A stretch of DNA of 59,569 bases, taken from contig JADGJG010000050.1 of assembly GCA_027596195.1 (NCBI GenBank), positions 1 to 59,569 of the forward strand. The letters are read 5' to 3'. Position numbers and translations under genes: made by a program. The DNA comes from Podochytrium sp. JEL0797. Its lineage: Eukaryota; Chytridiomycota; Chytridiomycetes; Chytridiales; Chytriomycetaceae. Shown in pieces: positions 10,253 through 21,041 of this stretch (its first letter is position 1; every line of letters starts with the position of its first letter). The notes under the pieces are model-generated. The model made no database searches, had not been told where the DNA came from, and saw only the letters and a list, made by a program, of their open reading frames with translations.

Positions 10253-13200
10253 ATGTCGGCGTACCAAACCGCCGCACAAGGACAGAACGCGAACGCGTTT
10301 GTTCAAGAGTCCTTGGAACTGCAGCTTTATATGATCTCGCTTCAGCAGCAAGTTCAAACGAACTTCATGGCTCTTCAACAGCAACTCGTCGTTGGGATAT
10401 CTCGTGTCAATCGCCTCGTGGAGGCAGCCAACAAAATGGGTAGCGTAACAGCCTCGGATATGATGTCTCAAAAGTCTTCTGGGAGCGGGAGCTTCGTTGG
10501 CGGTGCAATCGATCACGATCAGTCGTCAATCTCCGAAAGGCATAAAAGTCATCTCCACCGCATCTCAGAACGCCCAACCGTTGCCATGACTGGCCGAAAA
10601 GTCGATATAGAAACACCTGCAGACTCAATGAAAAGTAGCATGGCGTGTTTTGACACCGGTGGAACAACGCGATCGTCTTTCATCTTGGCGTCTCCAGAAA
10701 GCGGCACATCCGCTGCCCTAATTCCACAACAACACGATCGCTATCAATATCATGAATACAAAGCTATGACTCCATCGTCAACAACAAGTGTCCAAGCACT
10801 TCCCGGCGTTCTCTCGAGCGGCGTTTCTGCACTGCCCCCTAACCAGCTCCAGCCAGCCCAGCCCCTTGATTCCATGATGATAATTCACCGTCGTTCAGCA
10901 CCTAATACCAAGAACCTGAGTGAAATTACTTCGAAACCTATCGTCTCTGCAATTTCTCAAATGTCTCAGCTCCAAGTGGGAGGATCAACGCGTTCTCCAC
11001 CACCAAACTCCCAATTTAGTGTAAATAATAAGTCTCAATCGAGCTTGGGCGGTGTCAAATGGGACTTCACGGATTATCGATCGCAAAATACCTCGCGCAA
11101 AAAACTTCTCAATGCGGAAGCAACGGGGGACGTTGATTTGCACCGCGCCAAATCTGCCAGTTATCAGACAAATCCACTGAAACACAGGGCTAGCGATTCT
11201 ATGGCATTTCAGGTCGCGACAATGGAAAGGCATCGAGCGGAAAAGTTTAAGGAGGTTGATGGAACGGTCTCCGACATTTCTTCTGCAACCAGTATAGGAA
11301 AATGGGTCAGTAAGATTGTTGGTATGGATGATGGGAAGGGGAAGACAATGATTGCAACATCTACAAGCTCACTCCAACAAAGCTCCCCTCAACCACCAAT
11401 GATTCTTGTGTCATCAAACTCAACCAGGCGGATAAACTCTCGTCGACAGTCAATACATTCTACTTATGGTGTCGGGTCGCCTCTCGTGGATGATGATATT
11501 AAGCAGCTGCGAAGCCCACTTGCACAAGTTCTCCATTCTGCGGACAACAGCCATACTGAGGTCTCAGCCACGAAACAGGAGCATGAATCAATTGAAATAG
11601 ACTCAGAATCAGTACTGGATCAAAATCTCAGCGCTATAGCCAGCACAAAGAAGGTTGCAAGTCCCCAACCAAATGTTCGGATATTTGAGCGCCAAGAAGT
11701 TGCCAACAAGATCGAATCAGAGTCAATCAAAAGTGTCCATTCTCGGACAAGCCGAAAAACTTCCTTCTCAAAGTACTCTGCACCATCAATCCCACCCGTC
11801 AATGAAAGGCCAAATTTGAATTCCGACGGAAAGCGAATTTCAACCGACAACCAAAGAACATCAGTAGCCAAACAGCCGAGGAAAAAGAACTGGATAGATT
11901 ACATCTTCTTTGTCTCCCAATTTGAGGATCGCGGGTTTGACTATTTTCTGTCGGTTGAGGATATCAGTGATTCGAACCGCAAAATGCAAGGAATCCATAC
12001 CAATTCACCATTTGCAACAATCTTCAATTTGTTCATGATATGTAAGTAAATAACAACACTTGCATGCAAGATTCTCAAATTCGCGATGCAGGCTTCTACT
12101 TCTTCTTGATTTTCTATCTGCCATTTCAGGCATCCTACCGAGACGCAACATCTAAAGTGTACCCAACAATATCATACAGGTATTTAGAAATATGATTGAC
12201 CTTGAATTTAACCTTTCTGTCATTAGTGTGTCTGGGCTGCTCGCGCTTGACACCCTCGTCAACTTTTTCACTCCCCCGATGCAGCAACGAAAATCAAGCA
12301 AACAGCTCCGCATTCCGGAAAGATTAGGGAAATGGCAAGCATTCTATGTCAAATACTACCTCCTGATTGACATATTCTCGGCGGTGCCGTGGTCCGAAGT
12401 TATCATGTCGCAGAACCTATTCTTCCTTCTCTGCATGCTGTGTCTTGTCCGAACATTCAGATTGCCGCGTATGATGGCCAACTCTCCTTTTATCGAGTTT
12501 ATCCACACGCGTATGCAAAACACGGGAGGCATTGGAAACTCACTGACAAGGATTCTTTCCATTGGGATCATGATTGTGATATTTGTCCACACGCAAGCTT
12601 GCATTCTTTACTTTATTGGCAAGGCAAATCATTTTTCGGAATGGAACTCACTGTTTTCTCATTGGTCGGTTTATCCTGGGGGAGTGGAAATGGCACCAAC
12701 AGGCGATCAATATGTTTGGATGGTCATTCAGGTACACTCCATCCTTCCTCTGTTTTATTTTCTTCTCACTCTTATTCTCTAGTCTGTCGGAAACATTTTT
12801 CCAATTGGATTCAAGTGAGATTTTAGGTGAAAAGGGCTCCCGCACACTAAATTCTCATTTTCCAGGGCTGAGACCAATGCTGAACAAATTGCTTCATTCA
12901 TTTTCAGCATGATTGGTGCAGTGCTTTATGCTGTTCTCATTGGTTTGATATCGAGTGCGGCCATTTCATTTGATGCCGCAGGTATGTTTTATCCTAAAAA
13001 TAAATCGAGGCAATAACCTCTGATTTAATGCCGCAGGAAAGCTGTATCGCCAAAAGATCGATGAGCTGACTGACTATCTCAATTGGAAGAATATCGACCA
13101 GAGGACAAAGAAGAAGCTGCTTGATTTCTGTAAGCGTCTGTTTCACGCGTTGTGTACAGGAATATTAAACAAAAAACACTCACCCCTTGTGCACATGAAT

Positions 13201-13921
13201 ATGAAACAAAAAACACGCAGATGACTTCAAATACAGGGGTAAATATTTCGAAGAATCAAGTTTGCTTGCAGACATGAATGTGTCGCTCCGAAGAGTGAGT
13301 GAAGGGTTGTGAAGGGGGAAAGCGTGAAGCCAAACTCGCCCAGAACTCACCTTCCCTTTGATATTGAAACAGGAAATCTCAATGATGAACTGCAAGCGTC
13401 TTATTGAAAAAGTTCCATTCTTGAAACGAAATATGGGCGATGGACGCGATGAAATCTTCTTGGGACAAATCGCGACGGCTTTGGTGCCGACCTTTTTTGT
13501 CCCGGGTGATTATATTTTCAACCAAGGCGAGCGCTCAACCGAGATGTTCTTCGTGCTATCCGGGACAGTCAACATTATTGTGAATGGGTGCATAGTGGCA
13601 TCATTCAATGATGGCAACTTTTTCGGAGGTTTGATTTTCCTTCGAATTATTTTGTTAAAATTAAATTGCCCTTCAGAGGTCGCACTCATTGCGAATATTC
13701 CAAGAACCGCATCTGTCCAAGCTGCTACGGCTTGCAGCTTATACAGCCTCTCTGCAATCGACTTCCAGGCTATCATTTTGGAATTTGAAGACGTGAGGCT
13801 GAGAATTGACCAAATTTATGAAGAGAGAATGATGAGAGTTCGAATGGAGCAAGGAATACCCGAAGACTATGAGTCAAGTTATCACACACAACGATCAAGA
13901 CACAAGAGCAACTTCGTTTGA
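10253..13921 (+). CDS. Cyclic-nucleotide-gated cation channel, intact copy
   Basis: Nine exons: 10253-12041, 12092-12179, 12227-12731, 12783-12814, 12866-12981, 13037-13129, 13221-13294, 13373-13628 and 13677-13921, total 1065 residues. Residues 1-600 are a long Ser/Gln-rich cytosolic region. Six membrane helices follow; the S4 equivalent (LVRTFRLPRM) has few charges. The pore loop is YVWMVIQSVGNIFPIG, with SVGN at 795-798 where potassium channels have GYG/GFG. S6 and a C-linker (RQKIDELTDYLNW) lead to a cyclic-nucleotide-binding domain with FVPGDYIFNQGE and a phosphate-binding cassette FFGEVALIANIPRTAS that keeps the key Glu, Arg and Thr/Ala. It is a plasma-membrane channel probably gated by cGMP or cAMP. 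Zoosporic fungi use such channels in zoospore signalling; that role here is inference. Confidence 0.9.
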
Positions 13922-13988
13922 ATAAATTTTTAGATTCGTGTTTGCAGTTAGCAGCAGTTTGGCGCGATTGAAAAAAAAACTGACAATT

Positions 13989-16532
13989 ATGGAGATCGCT
14001 CAGCGGCAGCAGCTCGTTGAACGCGTCGCAAGAGAAACTTTCGACCTTCAAAGCAATCTAGTGGCATTGCAGTCCCAGATCGGAGCCGGAGTCGCCAAGA
14101 TTAACGCCCTCGCTGAGTTGTGCACATGCCTGATCGGCGAAACGATTCCCGCCGTGAGTCTCTTGGAAATCGCCCCCTGGTCTTGTCCGCGTCTTGAACT
14201 AAACGTAATATTTGCGCAAAGACGTTTCATAGCACATCAGTGATTGATGTCCCGAAATTGGAGGTTTCCTTCGACCATGCGTCAAACGTTATGCTACAGC
14301 CCGCGTTTGACAGATATGAATATCATAATCCCCTCCATCCGCGTCTTTCTGATTCTTCTGCGAGACGCGGGAGCAACGTTATCGATTTCGATCTGGGAGT
14401 TGGGAACGTCTCCCAATTGTCGCAATATTCATATGACGTGCCCTCACTTTCGCGACGTTCAAAGCTGAAACCAGTCAACAGCTCCGTCGTGGCGAAGCAC
14501 AATGAATCCTCCGATAATATCTCCATCGAAGTATTGGCAGCCAGCTCGACGCGTCAAATTAAAGAAATTATTGACGAGACAAAAGGATTGGCTGAACCAG
14601 CAACTGTGGAAACACCCGGGGCCCATAAAAATGAAAAGCTTTCAGAAATATATCTTTCTCTTGAAGAAAGGATCCTCGAAAGCAATCCGCGAAAGTTGAC
14701 GTTGGTTCAACGCACCCTCTTTTCTGCGGCAACAGAACGTGGGCCGGATTCTACAGAGAACTTTGGTATTTTCACAACCGGAATCGATACACACTCTCCT
14801 TTTGCTTCAGTATTTAACTGTGCAGTTATTGGTATGTAGTTTTGGTTTATACCAATCTCATATCCATTTTTGACAGTGATTTATTGCTTTGCCGTATTTT
14901 ACGTTACTTATCGAGCCGCATATCGTGATCAACCGAGCATTGTCTTTTGTTTCATTTCTTGGGCGTAAGTTGAACTTTCAATTTTTCGGGCTTAATTTTG
15001 ACACCGACCCACCCAATGGGTTAACCGAATTCCTGTCCAACTCCAGTCTGTCGATCGTGTTTTTGTTGGACTCAATGGTCAACTATCACACTCCCCATCT
15101 GGAGAGCGAAAAAATCAGCAAACCATGCCAACTCCCCCGGTCATTACGCGACTGGCAGATTGAATATGCAAAAAAATACGCGGTTATCGACGTCATCTCC
15201 ATGATCCCTTGGTCCGAGATTCTTCATGATCAAACGCTGGCTTTTGTGCTGTCCCTGTCGATTGTGTTGCGAATGACACGCTTGCCGGCCATGGGATCTC
15301 AAAATATCTATTGCATGGCGGTGCAAGTCAAAATACGAAATATCGCTGGATATGGAACAACGCTATCTCGAATCATTTCCGTCAGTGCAATCCTGCTCGT
15401 AGTGGTTCATTTGCAATCATGTGTGCTGTATGTGATTGCGCAAGCGCAAGACTTTGCGGGATGGGAGAGTCAATTTTCTCATTGGGGCAGTTTTCCAGGA
15501 GGGTTCCAAGCCAGCTCTGAGACGGACAGGTACATTCAACTTTGATTGAAAAAAATAATAATTTCGCGTTCAAAATGACACGGACAGGTACATTTGGATG
15601 CTGTCGCAGTCAATAGGCAACGTCTTTCCGCTGACGGTAACTTCAGAGTCATGTTTTCTCCGATCGATTGAACCAAAACAAAAAAAGTACAAACCAGAAA
15701 AAAATACGGATCAGCTCTTCACGTGTTTGTTCATTACGATTGGGGCTATCCTTTACGCTATTCTCGTCGGTCTTATCTCCTCTGCTGCCGTTACTTTTGA
15801 TATCCCTGGGAAACTTTATCGCCAACGCATCGACGAGTTGAAGGAATATTTGGCATGGAAAGAAATCGACGACGGAACAAAATCAAAGCTGCTTCAGTAC
15901 TATGAAATCAAGTATCGCGGAAGATTCTTCGATGAGACTGAATTGCTTTCGGATTTCAACGCGAGTTTGCGACAGGTTTTTCTTCTTTTCCTTTTTTTTC
16001 ATCACTAAAAAATAATTATCTAGGAAGTCGCGACCATTAATTGCCGAAGATTGATTGAGAAGGTACCCTTCTTGAAACGAAACATGGGTGATGGACGAGA
16101 TGAAATCTTTTTGGGGAAACTCGCAATTGCTTTGGTGCCAACGTTCTTTGTGCCTGGCGACCATATTTTCAAGCAAGGAGAAATGTCAACAGAGATGTTC
16201 TTCATCCTCTCTGGGGAGGTTAATGTGATTGTGAATGGTTCGATTGTCGCTCTTTGCGATGCTGGAAATTTCTTTGGAGGTTCGGTCTTTGTTCTCTGAT
16301 TCCATTTTATATCATGTCTCATCTGTTATGTAAAGCAGAGGTCGCTCTTATCGCGAATATCCCCAGGACAGCCACCGTCGAAGCTGCAACGGCGTGCAAC
16401 TTGTACAGCCTCTCCGCAAAAGACTTCAACACCATTTTATCAGAATACGAGGACATGCGAGAACGAATTGACAAGATATACGAGGAGAGAATGAAGAAAA
16501 TTAGACTCGAACAACTTTCCCTCCATCCATGA
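13989..16532 (+). CDS. Second, diverged cyclic-nucleotide-gated channel paralogue
   Basis: Eight exons: 13989-14153, 14222-14831, 14877-14964, 15047-15529, 15588-15636, 15688-15975, 16024-16279 and 16339-16532, total 710 residues. It starts 67 bp after the stop of the previous channel. The N-terminal region is much shorter (about 260 residues), opening with a helix-prone segment (MEIAQRQQLVERVARETFDL). Pore loop YIWMLSQSIGNVFPL has SIGN at 457-460, again lacking the Tyr/Phe-Gly of a potassium filter. The binding domain has FVPGDHIFKQGE and FFGEVALIANIPRTAT. Two introns of the paralogue in the C-linker are absent here. The 51-nt intron 15637-15687 has no stop and is a multiple of three, so it could be retained; alignment with the paralogue favours splicing. 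Confidence 0.88.
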
Positions 16533-16559
16533 AATAAATCCTATAATGCCTTTAAGCCC

Positions 16560-16910
16560 TCATTCCATAAAATAAATCCCATAACGCCTTTGCATCCCTC
16601 TCAACCGATCAATCCTCGCCATACTCTTCCTCAACAAATCCTTCACAGGCTCCATCTGCCTCCCAGCCCTCTGCCACTTGACAACCTCCTTCATCCACCG
16701 AATACATTTCGCAATCTCAACCGACTCTTCAAATTCCCTACCCGACGTCAAATTCCTGTCGGGACTGTTGGCCCCATTATTCACCCCCATCGATTCCAAC
16801 TGCGCTTCCAAATCTTGGTTCGCGTCTAGAATGTGTTCAATGAATTCAGCCGTTTCGCTGTTCATGCTGCCCGGCGCGAACGACATCAAGCCTTCCCGCA
16901 AGGCCGTGCG
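16560..16910 (-). other. In-frame coding-like extension after the F-box stop codon
   Basis: Directly after the TAA at 16913-16911 the same frame stays open for about 116 codons and looks like protein: SMNSETAEFIEHILDANQDL, then helical charged sequence ending RRYGIYFME and a stop. It may be a continuation reached by splicing (a donor in phase near 17007 with an acceptor near 16887 would bypass the stop), by stop-codon readthrough, or it may mark recent truncation by a nonsense mutation. An independent small gene starting at an internal ATG is also possible. Confidence 0.5.
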
Positions 16911-18666
16911 TTAACTCAGGAGACCGCCGAGGGTGTCGAAATCTTGCTGAGGAGCTGGTTGAGGTCTCGCTTGCTCCAGATCAGGAGGCACGACGGGAGG
17001 TTCGGGGACACCGTTGGGTGCTGCTCCTCCTATGGGATCCTCCGCATGGGGCAAGGGCCCTCCTCCTTCTTGACGCCGCGGGAGATTGAACAAATTCCTA
17101 TGAAACATGAGTTGAAGCGCTTGCAGGATCCGATGGGCCGGTTTCTTTGCAGGCGACGAGGGGTTGGTCGCATTCGCGTCGGGTTCTTGGTCTTGAAACT
17201 CGCGTGAGGCTGTTTGCAAAATGTCGAGAATGACACTCAAGTTGAGAGAATTGGCGTGTGCCAATGCGCGATAATATAACATGCAGTAGGAGTCGAGAAG
17301 TTTTTGGCTGCTGATTGTGACTTTTTTTTTGGGGGGGGGGGGGGGTGAAACAAACGTCAAGATTGGGAAAAGAAGAAAAATAATCAAGAACGGGGGGGGG
17401 GGGTCACGCCTCACCATACTGAACCTCAATCAAAATCGAATTGCTAATCGCATTCAAGATCCCTCGCAGCTTATCGAACGCATACACTTTGATTTGAACA
17501 AACCCCCTCTCCGAAATCCCCGCATGCCGCCAAACCAAATTCTCAAAAGTATCCAAAATACCCAAAAACACAACCAAAGTATCCACCCCCTCCACCCCAA
17601 GCACCCCACAAAGCGCCACAACACGTCGCCCAAACCGCACCAGATTCGTCAACAACCGATCTGGATCCATCAACGCGTCCACGGGAGTATTCATTCCCGA
17701 ATTCGAAGCCCACGATTGCAAGCTCGGTGAAGACGTGGCAGCCGATCCTTGTTGAGAGGGTGGGTTCGGTGTGATTGGCTGGCTGACACTCGTTGTTGCG
17801 GCACCACCACCACCTTCCATCACAATATGCCATTGTCCAGTCGCAGCTCCATTCGTGTTCCGTCTCCTCACTGTCTTCTTTTTGCGCGCATCGTGCGTGT
17901 ATTCATGCGCTTCTTGAAGCCTCTCGCAAACATTCACGAGTCTCATCAGGACGGGATGCAAAAACGTCCACCTCGAATTCGATCGATCCGTCACCATCAA
18001 TCGAAACAAACTCGACTGAGTCTTGATAATATCCTCGTTCGATTTCCCCGCACCACCTTGCTCCAAACCCGCCACGCCACGTCCAAACGTAACAGACCGC
18101 GTAATCGTGTGATACTTCCAGTGCAAATAATTCCCCACCGAATCATTCGTGTTTGCGCAAGTCTTGTTGTTTTCCACAACAGAGAGGAACCGCCAAATGG
18201 ACGAGATGGACGGCAAGAACGCATTTCCGTACAGAATCGGGGTGGCTGCGTGATTCCATCGCCGGGAAACGAGTGCACACTCTGTAAGACTCGACGGGCC
18301 CAATTTCTCAATAATAGCGCTAATGATTTCGTGTGGCAAATTCTGAGTTTGGTTCACTGGAGTTTGCCCATGTTGCGGATTCGATCCACGCCCAGTGGTG
18401 GTGGTGGTGGATGCAGTGCTCGCGCTTCGAATGTGGACAGAGGATTCCCACTTTAATTCCGCAACGGAAAGTGCAGATAGGGATGCCGAAAGGTTCGGGT
18501 CACCCGCGTTGCGCTTGATCGTTGCGAAAACGGCCACTTGTGCCATGATGGCAATCCATACAGCGTCCTGCGCTTCGCCACATACGGTCATGTTTGCTGC
18601 CGTGGTAAGCAGTGCCGCGAGACGCACGCTGTGCAACCTGTGCTTCGCCATAATGGAATTCGGCAT
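16911..18666 (-). CDS. F-box protein
   Basis: Two exons, 18666-17420 and about 17310-16911, give 548 residues to a TAA. Residues about 110-150 form an F-box (LPHEIISAIIEKLGPSSLTE then CALVSRRWNHAATPILYGNA), so it is expected to bind Skp1 and recruit substrates to an SCF ubiquitin ligase; RBX1, another SCF component, is encoded in the same window. The rest is predicted helical with Ser/Thr- and Pro-rich spacers and no recognisable substrate-binding repeats. The donor GTATGG at 17419 is chosen because it keeps frame with the second exon. The intron contains two long C runs on the coding strand. The start is the first ATG of the frame; several later ATGs are possible. An in-frame extension follows the stop (see next entry). 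Confidence 0.75.
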
Positions 18667-18747
18667 TGTTTCCCCCCGCAAAAGTGAGCCAATCAGAAAA
18701 AGGCTTCGAATTCGGCATTTATTGGAACCATTGGAACAAGAAAGTGA

Positions 18748-19246
18748 TCATCGTTTCGATTGGCTCGGATTCCAAGCTTGTGGACCGTCTTGCGGTTTTG
18801 GCTGCGACTGTTCGGCAATCAGCATCGCCTCTTTTTCAAGCATCTTCAAGCGCATAATCTCGTCTCTCTCATCAATCGCCTTCGCAAGACCTTGCACCTT
18901 CAAACGCTGCGCATCCGCAGCCAGGATTTCCTATGAGAACCAGGGTGGATTAAATCAGCCCCGTCAACTCCGCAATCAGGGAAGATGAGCAAACCTCATG
19001 TGTCGGCGGATCCGTCCGCGTGTGCGTCAACCAAGCTACCCATTGCACAGGGATATCATTCGAAGAGTACGAGTCCTGCGCACCGTTCATGTATTCGACC
19101 GTGCGTCTCGCGCGGGAGAGTGATCCCTGGTGGATGGGCGGTGCTTCGAAAAAGAGGAATGCTCGTTGGGGATCACTGCCAATCAGTGTGTTGGTGCGCC
19201 ATGGGAGCGGGAGGGAGCGCCAGGTTCGCTTGATGAAGGAGGCCAT
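18748..19246 (-). CDS. NDUFAF2/NDUFA12-like complex I assembly factor
   Basis: Two exons, 19246-18995 and 18930-18748, encode 144 residues. The N-terminal half has the family pattern: an opening helix with basic and aromatic residues, LIGSDPQRAFLFFE, an RARRTVEYMNG block, then IPVQWVAWLTHTRTDPPTHE. The W-x2-W-L...R-x-D-P-P-T signature is characteristic of the NDUFA12/NDUFAF2 family; the long charged C-terminal tail (EILAADAQRLKVQGLAKAID) fits the assembly factor (mimitin) rather than the structural subunit. It would act in the mitochondrial matrix during respiratory complex I assembly. It lies just upstream of the F-box gene on the same strand, 81 bp apart. Confidence 0.85.
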
Positions 19247-19610
19247 TGATCGGGGAAAGGGTGGGGTGGAGTTCGCGGGGTTTTTTTTCCTTGCCACGCC
19301 CTCGAAAGCGGGTTCATCCCTTGTTGCCATGCGCAAGCAACACAACCACATTAAAAGAGTGAATTTGGACTAGAATTTTCGACAGTGACAGTGAAAAATG
19401 GGGCACCGGGTGTTGCTGGAGTGAAAACGCGTGAATGAGGAGCGGAAATCTGTTCGGGTTAACTCTGGGAATATAACACGCAAGAAGGGGGTGGTAGCTG
19501 CGACACTTTTTAACTCAAAATGTTTATGGAAAGGACGAATACAAAAAAAAACGAATAAAAAAGAAGCTACCAAAGAAAAAGAAACAATCCTGAGCACAAA
19601 ATATCCCCCC
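19247..19610. other. Intergenic, no gene seen
   Basis: An A/G-rich stretch between the NDUFAF2-like start and the 3' end of the next minus-strand gene. No open frame with recognisable protein character and no structured RNA motif noticed. Confidence 0.6.
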
Positions 19611-20821
19611 TCAGTAGTAATCAGCGTCTCTGGATCGACCTAAAGAGAAATGGTGGAGTGTGAGCAAAAAGCGAGATTGAAAACGCGAAAAATAAGAAAC
19701 AAACCCGAATATGCTCTCAATCCATCCGTTTTACGCGGTGACGCAGCCGTTGATGGTCTGTCTCTGTCTCTGTCTCTCGAAGAAGTAGATCTCGGCTTTG
19801 TGTCAATCGACAAGCCCTTATTCCTCGGCGTGCTCGACTCCCACGGAAACTCTTTTTCCTTGGACTCCTTCTCGCGTCTTCTTCCCTTGGAGTCGTATTC
19901 ATCATCGTCATCATCGGACCTGTGTCTGTCTCTGCTGCTCTCGGGGCGACGCTCCCTGTCACGGTCTCGGGACGAGAATTCTCTGTCTTTGGCACCTTTG
20001 CTCGACTTGGCACTCGGCTCGTACTCGTCCTTGGACGATTTCCCTTTGGGTTCTACTTTTCCATCAAGCACCTTGTCACGCAGACGGTCCCAGATCGGTT
20101 TCGAATCACCGCGATCTAAGTCCCTCATGCTCTTGCTCTTTTCCTTTTCGAGGGGCCTGTCGCGACTTTTGGCACTCGAGGGGCGTTCCTTCTTTTTCTT
20201 GGAGTCGTATTCGTCCGAGTCGTAGTCTTTGGACTTTTTGGAGGACGAGGACTTCTTTTTGGACGAGTCGTACGCGTCCGAGTCGTCCGAGTCCTTGTTG
20301 ATTTTTTTGGATGAGGAAGACTTTTTTTTGGTGTCGTAGTCGTCGTAGTCCTTTGTCTTTTTGGAAGACGAGCTCAGCGACTTTTTCTTGGCCTCGTATT
20401 CGTCTTCGGATTCGGACTCGAAATCATCCTCGTACTTTGAACTCGTCTTGTTGCGTCTGTCTGTACCGCGTTCGTCATACTTGTCCTTCCCCTTCTTGTC
20501 CCTCGCTCTTACGGGCGCGTCACCAAGATACGCGACAATAATCTTGTCCCCATCATCCAACACACTCACAGGGGTCGTTTTGTTGATGGCCGTGAAATTG
20601 GCCGCATAGAAAGTAACACGCGACGCGTCAATCCCTTCATCGTCACTGAGCTGTTCACGGATCGCCTTTGCGCAAAAGTCGAGCATGGTCGGAATCGTGC
20701 GGCCGAGTTTTGTCACGTCGGGGAGGTCGCAGACGATGCGGCGGATCGGGGCTTCGGCCGAGTCTCGCGGGGAGTGCGGGGCGAAGCCGAGGAAGTAGAG
20801 GGCGACGCTGGAGCGGGGCAT
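19611..20821 (-). CDS. Unrecognised protein: folded N-terminal domain plus Lys/Asp/Ser-rich tail
   Basis: Two exons, 20821-19705 and 19639-19611, encode 381 residues ending in GRSRDADYY. Residues 1-105 look globular (MPRSSVALYFLGFAPHSPRD at the start, FYAANFTAINKTTPVSVLDD and GDKIIVAYLGD near the end), a pattern reminiscent of ubiquitin-like beta-grasp domains, but I cannot name the family. From about residue 110 the protein is low-complexity: repeated DDYDTKKKSSSSKK- and YDSKK-type motifs, then RDRDRER- and SRDRDRDR-type segments. No signal peptide or membrane helix. Such tails occur in nuclear and microtubule-associated proteins; function is not assigned. It shares a short divergent promoter with CSN3. 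Confidence 0.7.
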
Positions 20822-21041
20822 TTTGGTTGCGCGCGCGCGGTGGCTTTTTTTGTCTTTGGGGTGAAGATCTGTAATGAGATTTACATTTTTGGCATTGTGG
20901 TTGGACAGAGGGAGGGAGGGGGCGGGGCCCAATTTGATATGTATTTTATGTAGGAGAATACGTTGCGGATGCATGCAATGCGAAAACACGCGTTGGACGC
21001 ACGCGTTGCATACACCTTGCCAAAAAAAACACTCTTTCGAA
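20822..21041. promoter_or_regulatory. Divergent promoter with two ACGCGT boxes
   Basis: This 220-bp region separates the starts of the Lys-rich protein (minus) and CSN3 (plus). ACGCGT occurs at 20988-20993 and 21001-21006, each followed by TG and 13 bp apart start to start. ACGCGT is the MluI cell-cycle box bound by MBF-type factors in yeasts; that it acts so here is inference. Confidence 0.4.

Noticed and set aside
18395..18988. 197-codon plus-strand open frame
   Set aside because: It lies antisense to the F-box and NDUFAF2-like exons and shows no protein motif; it is a shadow frame.
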